Positions 37,265 through 51,900 of a DNA stretch of 64,000 nucleotides are shown piece after piece. The notes under the pieces were generated by a model that ran no database searches, was not told where the DNA came from, and saw nothing but the letters and a program-made list of their open reading frames with translations. Each line of letters opens with the position of its first letter. Within the stretch, counting starts at the first letter, position 1. Both the position numbers and the translations under genes were made by a program. The stretch lies in the NCBI RefSeq assembly GCF_040807025.1, contig NC_090944.1, positions 124,983,738-125,047,737 of the forward strand. The letters are read 5' to 3'. Source of the DNA: Struthio camelus (Eukaryota > Chordata > Aves > Struthioniformes > Struthionidae).

Positions 37265-40200
37265 AAAGAAAGGCCAGAGCTGTCTATTTCTTTACATAGT
37301 GAAATGAAAAATGGCTGAATTCCAAAAAGAAAAAAAATGCAGAAAAAGTTTTTCTACGTGTGATAGAATTTAAGCAAGTCATCCTCAGTACATTCCTAAA
37401 TGTGCACGTGCAGATCAACCCTGCTAGAATCGTGTGCTAAATGACATATACAGCAATGTCTACTTTCTCTTCTGGGAAGCTAATTGCAGCTGCACGCCCT
37501 ACTCACTGAAGCTAGCAGAATTACACCCAAGATTAGTCTTATTCGATATAGGGGAAAGGTAACCTCCAAATAAATACTTCAATAGGAAAAGGAATATATT
37601 GCATGAAGTTCCTTCCTGCCAGTCACAGATGAGAGTGCTACAGGTCCATCAGTATCTGGAACAGACAAAAGAAACATTTAGTCTTAAACCTCACTAGCTT
37701 TAATTTTGTCTTCACTATCGTTTCTTTACATGTTTCTTTATTACGGTGACCATTATCCCCAGAATAAGATAGTGATATGCACCAAATAAGACAGAGCCAG
37801 TGGAATAATACTGGGAAAGCACTTTGAAAGACCGTGTGAGCAGGAACAGCTGGCAGTTCCCATTCAGTATTTGCATGGGGTGAGAGAGAGGAAGTTGTTG
37901 GGTAGAAAGTAAGAAGCAGTAAGTGCCAATTTACAGAGAGAAGTGAGACTCCCTTGTCACTCCAATTTGGCTAGCCGGTAGTCCCCAGCTTAACTCACAT
38001 TAGCGTGCACATCTGCTAACACTGGTCCAGGTCTTTCTGCGGAATTTACATCCACCTAACTCCAGATTGAGGGAGAAGGTTGAAACTGAAGGCAGCATCC
38101 TGCAATAGCCCCTAATGTCTTTTCTACATGCATGCAAAGCTTGGATTGCTGGTGGCTGCTTATAAAGCATGTTGCTTGTGCCGATTGTCTCACACTGAAG
38201 CCTAACACTTTTCTTAAGGAGCTGAAGACTGCAGGCTCTTTAGAGGGGATGCCAGAAGATGAGGTTTATTACTCTTTTTCCACTATACACAGTCAAGGTG
38301 TTCAGGTAGGTCAAAAATTCATCAAGTGGCTCTCAAAGCACAAAGCCTTTCAGTGTTTATTGCAGCATACCAGTTTATGAACCAAACCACTAGCCTCCGT
38401 TGTTAAAACACTTAAGCCCATGGTCACAATCAGCACAATGAAAAGCAGTCTATGTGCTGAGAGCCTTAGCAATCTCAAACACACCTGTCATTAAACAGCA
38501 ATGAGATTTTTCTGTGTCACCTAGAGCAGCAGTCACCCCCACACCACAACTAAGTCATATTAGCACTGCAGCACATGCCACAGGTGCCATCTGCTCTGTG
38601 CATCATGGGGAGACTCCTGTTCTTTTGTGTCTCCATGACAGCCGCTCTGGGATATTTCAGCAGCATTCACTTAAAAGTGCCAACAGCATGGCTGCACAAA
38701 GAGCTCTAGCAGCAGAGGTCAAGTGCACAAAACAATACCACAGTACTGTAGTGTGCGGTTTTCTTTCAACACTTACTGCAAAGCCACTTTGCTCTGTCAG
38801 AGTACAACTTCCCTGGTCTCATTGGGGGAGAAAACAGACAAGCATTTTAGCAACAAAAGTAGTTACTTAATATGATTGCGTTATGATTCAGCAACAAGGC
38901 AGAGGAGGCAATGCACTCCTCTCGCGGAGAGGAAGCACGATAATAACCCCGAGAGGTTATGTTTCCCAAAGAGTCATCCATATTCAGATAAGTTTATTGG
39001 CACATTTCACTCTTACTCATTAAGCTCTCTAGGAAATAAAGAGAATTCAAGCACCCTGAGTTTCTCTCAGCAAAGGACATGCAATCCCCTCTGTCAAGTA
39101 CAGCCAACCCTTTCCTACAAACAGGAGATCAGCCTTATTGTTATTTGGGTAATCTTAGCCACCTTCATTGTTTCCCACATCTGTTACAAGGATATGACTT
39201 GCTAAATCCACTAGTACTTCAGGCTATTCACACAACACTTTTGCCTGTGCACGTTCTCCTTGTTGGTTCATCGAGCCGCACTCCCAAAAGCGATTATCTG
39301 CATCTGACGTGTCTTGCTCTTTCCCAGAGACATTCTCAGTTACTGAACAACGTTTCCCCAGGAAATTATCCTGAGGAACCTATTCATTTGCCACAGGGGG
39401 AAGAGGTTATTCATAATCACATGACTATACTATCTCTCTCACTCCTGATCCTGCCATGCCCCTCTGTACCTATCTTCAAATAGACAGGGTCAGAAGAACA
39501 AAAACTTCCTTTCTGTGAATGGCAGTCACTGCCTTTGGTCTTCTCTATTTCGGTTCCTTTCCGGGAAAGATTTAAAGAAAAAAAGCAACTGAGACTACAC
39601 GCTACATGGGCTGCAAGCCAAAAATGAAGTTCCCTACTGAAGAGTGTGACAGGCAGTCTGGATCAACAGTGCCATACAACCATTTATTTGAGGGGAAGGA
39701 TAGTAATTACACTGAATTAATCCCCCAAATAAAATTTCAGGAGGGATATAACTTAGAAGTGACTGCCTTTGCTATGAGCTGGAATTCAGCCAGCATGCTA
39801 GAGGTCAGAGGGATTTTTAATCAAACAGAAGATACTAGAATCAGTTTTTCCACCATCGTAAGTTCTGACTTAAACTACATACAACAATGAAGTTGAGATT
39901 TAGAGCTGGAAAACTGCCTCTTTCATTTACTCTCCTTATTACTCCTTAAGGCTTTGCTCATATGATAACATCCTTTGGTTGGGGGAACAGATTTATGGGT
40001 GATTTAATTTTGCATACAGTGACAGTGTTCCTACAGGAGAACTGGGGACAAGCTTCTCCACAATTCATCTAAGAACGTGCTATGCCTCTTGCATCATTTA
40101 GAGCTTTCTCCTCTGCTTTTGTTCCTCTTAGTATAGGGGTAGCTGTGAGAAGAGGCAGGCACTGGGTGACTCCACATTGAGGCACTGGCAAATCAAGGGA

Positions 40201-42136
40201 CATGATACACTATATTTAAACTCTTACCTAGGCTCAGAAGCCCTCAAGTCCTTCAAAGCGTGCCGAGACATGTTTGGAAACACTCATTAAATTATTGAAT
40301 TGAATTATTCAAGCAAAGTAGCTTGTCTGCAACATCCAAGTTATTTTTGTGGAGTTCTCAGCATCTGTTATTTTCTGGTCTTTCCCTTTCTTTCCTTTTG
40401 CTTTTGAGCCTCTCTCCTGTCTTCCTGGTCCGTGCAAGGGGGAGTGAAAACAAGACTTAATTTGCAAACTCAGCCAACTGAGAAGTTCCAAGGCTAGTGC
40501 AGGCAAATCAGTCACCTGCTGCTTTCTAACTCCTTCAGGCAGTGCAGATAAAATAACACATCCTGTATTTAATGCATGATGAACATACTTTGAAACAGTT
40601 GGTCTCCACCCACAAGGGAAGAAATCACCTGTGATTAAGTCCCACTCACATACACCAGGGTTTGTCAACTCCACCAGATCCTTGGCTGGTCAGGAGCACG
40701 TCAAACACTGCACAAGTTGTTAGGGGGTTAGATCACCTCTTTCCCAACTTGTTACATGTCACGTAAACAAGCGTCAGCAAGGGCTCCATTAAGGTCTTCT
40801 AAAGACATGAACGTAGGAGATATTTATAGGCCTTAGATTATGTTGTCTTCCCTTTGCTGTTGTGCAGTGGAATGAAGGGCCTATGTGCAGAATTCCTCTC
40901 CTCACACTTCACAAGATTATTGCGAATAAATGCTAACTGAAAGCTTTCTCTAAACAGTTTCTAGCCCACTGCTCAATCTACTAAGCTATGTAGTTATCAG
41001 TAAAATGAGAATCTCATAGATTCCTTTTAAGGAAGTTCTAGCTCACACAAGAGAGGGAAGTGCAGCTCACATGAGAAGCTGTCTGGCCAGTTTTCTTACC
41101 ACCTTCAACTGTTACTTCTCAGGCAGAGCATCAGCCATTTTATTTCCAAAAAGAGTGGAAAGGAATCAAAACAGAAGCTAACTACCTGACTGCCTACCAC
41201 ACATTTAAGCCACTCACAAAGAGGACACAGGGAAATTATTAGGATCTCACCATCTTTGAGGTTTCCGTGTCACGTAGCACTACTGTCTTTAATTTATATC
41301 ATAACTGGATTCAAATGGCAGATAACAGGTATTTTAAGTTCTCAAGAGCATAGTTGCCTCCCCCCGAATTAGGATGAAAGGATTCAGCCCCTCAGTAAAG
41401 TGTTCCTTCCCATGCCATTAAAAGGTTTTGTTCCTTTTGTACCAAGAAAGGTTATAAGTAGCTTAAATATCTACAAAATAATTAGCATCCATTATTCCAG
41501 TTCTACCATAGAGCAACCTTTTGACAGACTAGTGAACTTGCACCATTTGCCACAAAGAACATTAGTTCTCTAACCAATATTATGACTTATGACCACTCAC
41601 CCTGCCAAGGGGATAAAAGGAGACTGATGACCATTCTTTCTGCCAAGAAATCGTAACTTGTGAATTAAACCATAAAAAGAAACGGTCTCATGTTTCCAAG
41701 GGCACCTATCAGCAGTCACCAACATCTCTCGGCAGAGCACACTTAATAATCCCTCCTTCCAAGCCAGAATATACTATTTCTTCTTTCTGAACCTTGCAAG
41801 ATCTGACCCTTCCTTCCAAAATTTAGCAGTCTTGAAAGAGGGAAGGAAGAAAGAGGATGATCTAGTGACTGTTGTGCAGTGCCAGTGTCTGGCTGTGGAG
41901 GTTTGTAGGCTGCTTGCAAGTGAGGAATTAACCAGTGACTGGAGGAGACACTGAGAAAGCAGTTGTGCATCCCAGATCTCTATCATGCACACAGGACTGA
42001 AGTATTTATAGAACCAGATTTATGCAACCAATGATGTCAACAACAGTTCTCACAGGAAGGCAAAAAAATAACAACAACTAAAAAAATGCATTGGTCAAAT
42101 ACTGATAATACATTGGGAGTCACTTTTTCCTCTGGC

Positions 42137-42355
42137 TCAGACCTGCTTCAGCCCAAGGCCTGTGACAGGTTGATACCTGCTATAACCGGTAATTAGTGCT
42201 TGAGAGTTATGCTTGTACTTCACCTTGCCCGCTGTAGCCATCAAATATAGCAGTGCGATCCAACAGAAGTAGTTGAATGTCTTATAAACATCCAGGCCCT
42301 TAGTAACAAAACCATAGTCCATGGACCGCTGATGGTCTCCAAGGCCAATATACAT
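42137..42355 (-). other. 72-codon reading frame with a hydrophobic segment, unrecognised
   Basis: The - strand frame begins MYIGLGDHQRSMDYGF and contains a stretch rich in F, W, I, L, A and Y (FNYFCWIALLYLMATAG) followed by basic residues (KVKYKHNSQ). Amino-acid use looks more balanced than in neighbouring shadow frames. I see no splice or polyadenylation context that makes it a gene and no poly(A) tail that would mark a retrocopy. It may be an isolated exon, an old DNA transposon or conserved non-coding element, or chance. Confidence 0.12.
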
Positions 42356-42546
42356 GGTCTACAGCTGTCTAGGCAACCATGCAACTTTTTTTTTTTTTAA
42401 ATAAATACCTTGCAGGAGTGGTGACTGATGAGACATAAGGTTTTTTTTAAAGCTCTGCTGACTCAATTGCTGTAGTCCTTTGCCTGCAACATTTTCCTAA
42501 CCTTGCAAAAAGTGCTCAGCATGTCTATGAGAAGAAAGAACATTTC

Positions 42547-42564
42547 GGGGGGGAGGGGGGGGGG
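42547..42564. repeat. Poly-G tract
   Basis: G7-A-G10, an uninterrupted purine G-rich tract downstream of EHD3. Confidence 0.9.
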
Positions 42565-45168
42565 TTGCTCAGGCTGCAGGCAATGCATGCATAACAGGAG
42601 AGCCACCATGTGCTGCTTAGGAAGTGGTAAAGTGTAGGTCTGAACATCATCTTTCTTCTTCCCCTACATCCTCTAAACAGCTCAGTCAAACCACAAAAGC
42701 GCCAGTTGTCAGTCTCTGTAGCATTTCAGTACAGACCCACAGTTAGAGTTTCTCATCTCTTGAGTGCCTCAGAGGAGAAGTTATGGGTTTCATTTGCATT
42801 TTTTTTTCCATGTTGATCCCTCTTTTCAATTCATTCTGTCCTTCTATATTTCCTCGTACCCCTAATGGGGAGGGAAGATCTCCACCCGCCCTGCGTAGCG
42901 GGAGGAAAAAGATGCTCATCCTGGCACCCCAAAGACCATCTGAGACAGGCAAGAGCGATGGCCCTTGTCCTGTAGTCCCTCCTACAGGAAGTAAGACAAA
43001 ACTGGTCCCTGGCAAGACCCATAGAAACCACCTTGGCTGTGTTCTTTTTTGACCCAGCCTGCAAGGGAAACACCAAAGGCAAGAAAGGAGCTGAAGAAGC
43101 CCAGAGGAGGGACTGGGGGAGGGTGGCTGTGGAGAGTAGGCCAAGGTGCCATTTTGTTTGCATTCAGGCTGTCCCAGAGCAACGACTTCCTGGCCAGCAG
43201 GAAACCCGAAGACCTCCTTAGAGGAGAAGGACAAACCACGTAGAACAGGAGATGATAAACAGCTAATGTGACAGTGAGCACGCGCTTCCCTTTCCGTCTG
43301 TCTCTATTCTAATTCCGCAGATTATGTAAGGTCACAGACATTTCTAATGATCTGCTTCTGATAGCTTGCCTCACTCATTTCACAGAATGAAAGAGGGACC
43401 GGTGGCTTTTCACTGTTCCCTTGAAGGGAGACAGTTACGAGCAAAAGCTAACGAATTCTTCTTTGTCAAGCTTGGGTCTCTGCAGGCGAGAGCAGAAAGT
43501 CGCTGCTTGCGGTCTCAAAGACGTACGCTAGCTGTAATAATCTTTCCTCTTTCAGAAGTTTATTTATCCATCCAGCTCCTCCCTGCAGACATGAACGTCA
43601 GAGCTCCAATATATATGAGAAGGCTGCCAAAGCCAAGGCAACATAGGGCCTGCAGGCTTAGCTGAGCTATTTAGAGACTAGCCGAGGCAGGAGGACCTTC
43701 AGAGCTGGCCCCTTCTTTCTAGGGCCGGTCAAACTTGTTCACAGCCCATTTTTCCTTAAGCCAAGAGAAGGCCTTTCGGGAAGCTCCCCACCCCACCTAG
43801 AGGCTTGCAATTAAACAGACACAGTTAGACCTGTCATTTAACATTGAGCACTGCTGATCATTTGGGATGACTCAAATATAATCAGACGCAGTCTCATCAT
43901 CTGTCCCAAAGTCCTTAGCCACAGGGGTGGGAGAGATGGGCATCTCCTGACAGCACAGCAAGGAGAGTGCTCCTGGGACAGGGAGACAAGTCCAAGGCAC
44001 ATGAGTTAGCCTGCCTCCCTGTCCCCAAGCCTGCTCTGGCCCGCTGGAGCCAGCGGCGGCCAAGAGGCCATTTTGAAGGAGACACAGGCTACTGCTATTT
44101 TGCACAGTCATTTCTGGTGAGCTGATATGCGGCATTAAACCCTCCAGATCATTTGTATTCAATTGTGTTCCAAAAAAAAATAAAAATAAAAAAAACCCAA
44201 ACTTAAAAAAAAAAGCTCTTGACAACATACAAGGAGAGGAAGAGTGACTTTTACAGCCCCAGCAAAAAACTGTTTGCTTCCTAAATAAGCCTAAGTAGCA
44301 GCACTACATGTATCGGAAGGAGAAGAGGCCACTAACTGTTTACTGCGATTCAGACACATTTCTTCAAATGCCCTATCAGAAAGATAAAGGCATATTAAAA
44401 GGAAAGAAGTGGACTGCACACAAAAGTGGAGTTATTATGCTGTATCTCTTTTTGTATGAGCACTATAACTGTACTTGAGCAAAGACCTTGAACGATAGTA
44501 ACTAAATGACCCCATTTTCCAAGAGTGCTGCACACAGGTACACTCACTTCTTTGCACAGAGCACTCTGGATTTAAGGCTGTCATTTCAAAGCAGTCTGCA
44601 AAGAAGTCTTGATATTTATACTTGAGCTCCTCTGTTAGAGGGGGATTCAAACCAGAAACCCGTAAGCACAGCTAAATTTCAAAATGCAGAGTTTGCATTG
44701 AAAGAGCACACTTGCATTATCTGTTACAACATTGGAGCATGGAGATCTTTAACTTCTCTAGCATTCATTCCACAGAGACTCCTTCAACCCAAAGAGGGCC
44801 AAGCAACGCAGCCAAAAGCAGGATCTCCACTCTCCCCAAGTCCACAGCTCTCAAGTCCCAGGGTAAGGCTTACGCACACTGCTGCCTATGTCTAAACCCA
44901 AGGCCAGAGCACAGGGGCCTGCAGAGGCACTCTGGGCATCACTGGTGACGCTCCCTGAGCTGGCTGGTGCCTCGTCCCAACTCCTCCATGCAGCCCCGCT
45001 TCACTTAAGCTGATCATACAGTAAACGTCTCAGCAGTGGCTGTCAAAGCATGTCAATAGTAAGGACATTTAGTGACTGGGGAGAAGAGAGGCAGTGTGGA
45101 ACAGGTAAATTTCAGAGTTATGGCCCCAAGACCAGAAACACAGACAACTAAACCTAGATTATTCTCTA

Positions 45169-45185
45169 CCCCCCCCCCTCCCCCC
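45169..45185. repeat. Poly-C tract
   Basis: C10-T-C6 ending in AG (CCCCCCAGAAATC). It resembles a splice acceptor in shape, but no exon is recognisable after it. Confidence 0.85.
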
Positions 45186-46305
45186 AGAAATCTGAGCTGC
45201 AGGACAGCAAATGAAAATTTTAATTCTTAATCAAAATGGATTTGGCAGCACAAAAATAAGAGATAAACAAGCAATGAACAAGCACTTTAGTCAGCTATCA
45301 ACACCCATGGACATGATAACCTTGCAAGAGCATTCCTCTTCCTTCTGCATGTTATGCATGCCCCATACAGTCTGCAGGACACCAAACATCTCTGTTATAA
45401 AGATAGCTGTAGTGTTGCACAACTACAGGGATGACAACAATCCACAAAGCATTCAGACACATACACCCCAAAAAAGTAGCAGATACCGGGCAGAGAGCCA
45501 GTGGTGTTCAACACAAATACATGACAGATTTGAATTGCAAGTTCCAAGTCTAAATACGTAAAGTATAAACATATCTGGAAACTCAGTGTGCAACTACATC
45601 ACCAAACACAGTTTTTTAATATCCAGAGCTACTTTACAGGAAACCTTCCTCTCCCCCTCCAAAGAAGGGCCATCTGCACATGAACAAGCTCTCTGTCAAA
45701 AATGAGCATGACAAAACTGAGGCATCAAAAAGAATCAACCAAACCTCTTTGATAGGTTTTTACATATAGTTTTTATATTATGTATGTGACTATTGTTTTT
45801 TTTTACACACAGAGACACATGCATGCATTTGGAATATGAGCACACAATACTTCACAGGGGAAGAATTTAGAAGTTACCCTTCCAACAGATTACATATCAT
45901 TCTGAGTCCCTTGATTACTTCTGCTGAATAATGAAGTCAGGGAAGATTAAGCCTGTGCATTTTTTTTGAAGACATAGGTTTGTTGTTTCCTGATCCAAAT
46001 ACAGAACAAAAACAGGATCATAATTTACCATAGAAGACAATGAAAATCTTATCACTGTAAATATATGTAGTAAGATAATACAAACCCTGTTCCCTGGTAT
46101 TTCCCCTCCACCCTCCACTCCTACCACTGCCTGTCCCAGCTTTAAGGCCTCTACCCTGGTTGCATGGAAGATTTCACGCCCATCTTAAACCCATAAATTA
46201 CTCGCAAACAGCTACTGAAAGTAGCAATGACCGCACAGTAACACTTCCACAAAGCAATAGAGCTTCCTGTCAAGCTGATAAGAGTTTCCTGTTTTGCGTT
46301 TGGGG

Positions 46306-46328
46306 TTTTTTTTTTTTTTTTTTTTTTT
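46306..46328. repeat. Poly-T run (23 T)
   Basis: An uninterrupted run of 23 T. Read on the - strand it is a poly-A, but no retroposed gene body is recognised on that strand. Confidence 0.9.
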
Positions 46329-48922
46329 AAATAATTCACTCTCTCAAACATCTCAAAAGAGGAAGTACCGTCAGATTTTTTTTTTCTTCCTCCAAATATT
46401 TTGTGTTACAAAATATTCTGCTCTGTTTTGCTGAACCTGAAGCAAGGACCAAGTCCAAAAAAACAGAGAGCATCAGCTCGGTTCAGGAAGCAAGTGAGAA
46501 TACACTGGAGTCCATTGCTGCTTCATGACGCTGGATTAGCTTCTGCATGCACCTTTTGAACTTATCTTGATCCCTCATCTCACACGCCATATTTTTTACG
46601 CTGTCTCTAGCAACACTCATTAGTTGATTCTAGCACAGGTAAAGAGCTGGAAGCTCTAGGGACATCATCTATGTATATAGGGGGCAGCATGATCTCCACT
46701 ACATCTGGGAACATGTATAGGCTCAAGGAGAGCCACCAGATGGTTGACTATTTTTAGTGACTACTGACCTGGCCTATATTCAAACAAGTGACCTCAGACG
46801 CATGTTTCGGTTGGAAATCCCAGTCACCAGGGACTTCTGCTGTACAGATTGCCTTGGGTTTCTCCACAGTCCAGGGATCCCAGCTGTCTGTAGCAAGAGC
46901 CATTTCCTTTCCAATACCACATGAATCACCTGGACCATCCAGCCTCGCTGAATGTGGACAGATAGCAGATCCTGTACCAAGCCCAAGGCAATCAGACTGC
47001 ATCTGAGAGAGGATTAAGACTCAATTTCCACCTCCCCTATGAGTGCCTTCCTCACAGTAGCCTTCTCCTCCTTTCTCAGCTAGCGCCACCACTGTGGCCA
47101 GTCTCACTGCTCTACACAAACATCCCACAGCCCTCTCGAGCAAGAGGTGCAGCTAGATGCGTGGGGACGGAGGGGAAGAGCAACAGTTTGGACAACCTTG
47201 AAAGTGCCTTCAAACAGACAAAACAGCAAGGGAGTATGGAGAACACAAGAGCTGTCAGTACATTCCACTTTCATGCAGGAACAGAATAATTTCAAAGTAC
47301 AAAGAAGACTGGAAGAAGTAGTATTGCAAGAACATTCCTCCTCCTTAGGGTGTAAAATCCAGTGTTCTGCACCACCTTCCCTTTAAACCAAGTTTCACCT
47401 CTTCATCTTATGGAGGATGACAAAAGCAAAGAAATATTTACACAACATAGCAGAGAACTCAAACTTTCATTTTGTGGCCTTTCAGACCTTCATTTTTCAC
47501 TATGTGTGAGTCACACACAGCTACTCATACATGGGCTTGCCTCAAACAATTTAAATCCTTGCCCGTATTAGCAAGAAAGGCTGACAGTGAGTTCTCCCAC
47601 CACACACCTACTGCAGCATGCACAAAGGTAGGTGAAGTGAACAGTACTACAGCATTAAATCACCAAACATGCAGCTGAAAGGGCCAGGCACAACTAGGAA
47701 CAACTGTGGAGAGTACAATTACACCATCTTCCAAAAACCAAAGAATCACCTAAAAACAACTGCACAACAAACATACCTGCTACAGTCAAGGACCAAACCA
47801 ACAGCTCAGGCTGCCCCTTTCAGCCCTGTGCTTTCAAGCATATCCAAACATAACACTGAATACTTTCTCATCATTCAGTACCAACCCCCAGCTCCCCTTT
47901 GCCAGTCTCCCTACCTGTTCCTCCAGCACCTCACTGCTCCTGCAACTCATCTCCAAGCACTCACAGGTCCTGCCAGCAGCCACTCTACAGCAAAGGGAAA
48001 AAGCCCCACACTGCTGCTTTCTCCCCTACCTGTTTATAATCACATTAATAACAAGGGAGAGACGAGCTCAGGGAACCAACATTCTACTCTCCACCTATAA
48101 TTCGCCTTGCGATGATGAACCCTGAACACTTGCAGACCATTAACGGAGAGCTGACAACAGCAGAGGCTGAACACCTGCAGAGGTTTGGCTAACTCATACC
48201 ACCCCGCTCCATTTTACCCCTGATTGGTGCTTCCCCTTCCTGGTTCGGGCTGCAAGCACTCACAGGTGATCCTTCCAAGGGAAGGAGACGTGCTTTCAGG
48301 GCATGTTTCACAGCCAAAGCCTTAAACGCAAGGCTTCGCTGAGGTAGAACAGAAAGCCTCTTGGTCACCGCACTCAGCCTAGCTTTGCTATTTTCAGCTT
48401 AGAATTAGCAAAGAAAAGGAGTTATTTTGTAAAGCGTTTGTAAGGCCAGCTGGGGCGGAGCTGGTGACAGCACCCTCGAGCCCTCCTGGGCACGGCAAGG
48501 CTGAGCCCTCCCAAGGCTCGGTGCATTTGCTCCGTCGCTCCTGCCCAGCTTCAAAACACCCAGGTGCTTGCAGTTTATCATCTCTGAATTCCTTGTAAAT
48601 TCCTCTCTCCGCCTTTTGGAGACTCAGGGCTTTTCTGGACTGTGTCTAAGTAACACGCTGCGTTCCTGCACCGCTCGTACTCTGAGCCTGAAAGCCCTGG
48701 TTGTGTCCAGGCAAAGCAAGCCGTGTGTGTTAGCGCCTTGGAGGAAACGGCCCTTTGCCCCTCGCTGCACCCCAGCAGCTGGTTATAGCTGACCGCGGGC
48801 TGAGGCGTCCCTCACACAGCTGAAAAGCCTCTCTTTGTGCAGCAAGCCCCCACGCGACTCTGAAAAGCCGTCCTGCTTTCCATATTCATTTGAAAGGGAC
48901 TTTGTCTGAGTGGGAGGTAGAG

Positions 48923-48956
48923 TATAAATATATATATGTATACACACACACACACA
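48923..48956. repeat. (TA)n-(CA)n microsatellite
   Basis: A TA-rich block is followed by TACACACACACACACAC, a compound dinucleotide repeat of about 34 bp. Confidence 0.9.
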
Positions 48957-51900
48957 AACAGAAATAGCTATGTAGTCATTCAGTAGATGTGTACCTTGCG
49001 TGCTCGTTCTACTGGGTGACTTCTCTGGATATGTTTTAACTGCTTTTCGCTTGCCCAAGCCTTGTGGGACCCTTAAAGATAAGCCTGAAATGAGCTGTTT
49101 TCTGCCTAGTCAACAGACTCACGGACAGGTGCTGCCACGCCGGCCGGACCCGGCACCGCTGAGCCTTGGGGGAAGGCCCAGGGCCCAGCTTCGGCTGGCC
49201 GAGCCACCAGCTGCTACAGGACAAAAGCACGGCTGTAAACGGGTTGCATTTGGTGCACAGACCACAGCGGCAACAGATGTACACCGCCGCCGTGCTGTTT
49301 CAGCAGCTGCTTTTCAGTTTTGGACGGCAGAAAAGGAACAGATTGGGGGGCCGTGGCCAAGGGCTTAAATCCTAACTATGGCTCCTGCAGAACTTAGTCA
49401 GGCGACACTCAAAATCCAGACCCTCACCCAGATCAGGATGTGCCCACCTCGCCCCCAAAGGGGAGCAGACCAGGAGCTGGCAACAGTGGAGCGTCCGGCT
49501 AGAGCCACCCATCACACCCATAAAAGGCTGAGGGGGACTGTGCGGATGGAGGAAAGAAGAGGCTGCTTGGGGAGATATATTTCATCCCTCGTACTAGAGA
49601 AAGGCAGGAGGGTCCCCTGCAACTCCCTCCCGTTCTGACCCCAAGCAGAGATCTGGATTATTACCAGCGTTTGATACGAAGGTCAATAGTCACTTGGGCA
49701 GGACAGACCCTAAAGAGGCATCGTTTCTGAATGAACATCTTTGACAAGGAAATGTCAGACTGCCTGAACGCTTGCCCACGTGGGTGCTTGGTCACAGGAA
49801 GGCTTGGGCTGGGGACAGGACAGGGCTGCTCGTGGCACACTCAGAAACTGAATCACTCGTGAAGCACCCTGTGAGAAGACACCGAGGAGAAAAGCACTGG
49901 AGCAAGGCAAAACCCACCGAGAGCAGCCAGTGATGGCAGGATCCCTCTTGGAGCTCATCGCTGCTTTCTCCACCAGGAGAGTGCCGGGAGCCAGGCATCA
50001 GGGGAGAAGCTAAGGTTTAATTTTAGCCCAGAACTCCTGTGTGTATCTTTCCCTTTTATTTTTAATCTGAACTTCGTGTAAAAATAGAATTTCCTGTCAC
50101 CCGATAAGGGATTCCTGTTTTTGCGACAGGTCCGCCTTCTTGGGAAGCTGATGGCTACGGGGTTATTGATGGGCTCTTCAAAGAACAGGAGCTCAGAGGA
50201 GGAGATGGGATGAATAGCTCTGTATGTACATTGTTCCTGCTTAGGGGAAAAAAATAAAGCAGTTGTGCCCCCCCAAATAAACCACTACCAAATTTAGAAT
50301 TTCCGGAACTCTGTTTTGGAAAATCTCTCTGTTTGGCTGAATATTTTTAGTAGTGGAGTTTGGGTTTGCATCCTTCCCAGGTAGGTGTTTGTGTAAAACG
50401 GAGACCTTCTCAGGCTCCAAGGAGGTGTATCCTGCCTTTTGAGTTCAGTCACTAATAAGGAGATAAACATAAGCGCACAAGAACAGTCGTTCTCCCCACC
50501 TTTTCCGCTCCCCCGCGACGCTGCTCCCACACTCCTTAACGAACCCGTATGTCATTAGCGCAGCCGCAGCCTGAGGGCAGCTCCCTCTCTGCCCGCCAGC
50601 ACTTCCCATGCCTTCGCTTGACCCAGGCTGCCTTCAGCACCCCAATTTTGGGGCAGGAACGGACCCCCGCCCGGGGGCAGAGCTCCCAGGGGGGCTGCTG
50701 GAGCCCGAGGCAAGGTTTGCAGCCTGTAGCCTGCATGCAAAGCCTGAGTTTGGACTATTAACACTAAGCCTCTCTCCTATAAATGCTACAGAGCTGCTAA
50801 CAAAACGCAGGTCCCCCCACAAACTGCAGTACCCCAAACCAAAGCCTTTGCAGGACCAGCTTTCCCGCGTCGGGGGCCTGAGCTTGCATACAGAGTTGAC
50901 ACCGTAATTTGGACCCAAGGATGAATCCCGCAAACAGGCACTTGACTTCCAAGCCATATTTGAAATGTGATCTAGTATTCAGCCCCTGAAAGGCACTGCT
51001 GAAATCGAACCCTGCCACGCTCGCGGCCTGCCTAGGCTTTTGGCCGGAGGGAACTTCCCCTCCCCTGTATTTTAAAAATCCCTTCAGTAATTCTGTTTAG
51101 CATCCAGTGATTTATACAGCTGATCTCATAACTTCTGCCTGCCTGTAGTATTAAACATGAGGCTTTATCTCCCATTTTCTGCATTCTCTCCTTGAGCTGA
51201 TTATCGGCGTGCCGCCTCCGCCCCACAGTTTCGTCTCTCTCCCGTACAGCCCTGCTGGTTGTGAGCCCCATCCAGCATGGTCCATACGTCTGTTTATTTT
51301 AGCTTGCTGTTAATGCTGGTGAGTCTGAGAGCCCCGCACAAATCCGAGGGACCTATAAATCAATGTGAGTTACAAGCTGGAGAAGAGAGCGCCTTCCCCG
51401 GCCGCGTCTGCAGCAGCCTTCCCAGCTCAGCTGGCCTGAGAAATATTTGCATTTTAAGCTCTGCCAGAGCTATACATTTTCAGACACAGCCAGGGATACC
51501 TGCTTTGATTCTCTGCGTCTCCAGTAAAGAACAACTGGTGGTAGATGGCTAATTACGCAAATAAAGCCCAGAGAAGGCCCTGCTACAGGACAGATCGCTT
51601 ACTACTGCTTTGAGAGACATCCTGGAAAAAATCAAAGCCTTGGCTAAGTATGCCGAAAACCTCAGGTTGTAGTCTGACACAATGTCATATTTTAAGATGT
51701 TCCTAGAGGTACCTGGAAGCACAGTAAAAATGGGACTGTTCTGGGGGTTTGGTCTCCCCCGCAAATTAACACAAAAACAGATCACACCTTGCTGCCTCGC
51801 ACCCTGCTACCACTATTTCCAGAAGAAACTATGAAAAGATTCGTTTTGTTTTTATATTTTCCTTTAGCTGAAAGCGCACCTTCTGGAGGGAAAACATTTG

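Larger units (their letters stand above)
35719..37285 (+). other. EHD3: EHD3 3' untranslated region
   Basis: Non-coding sequence follows the stop and becomes AT-rich. The first plausible cleavage signal is ATTAAA at 37259-37264, placing the mRNA end near 37280-37290 and giving a UTR of about 1.57 kb. An AATAAA at about 37568 would give a slightly longer form. The UTR contains a C18-(AC)7 tract (36976-37007). The end is inferred from signals only. Confidence 0.5.

Noticed and set aside
46306-46328. Poly-T run as a reverse-strand retrocopy tail
   Set aside because: No recognisable retrocopy on the - strand beside it.
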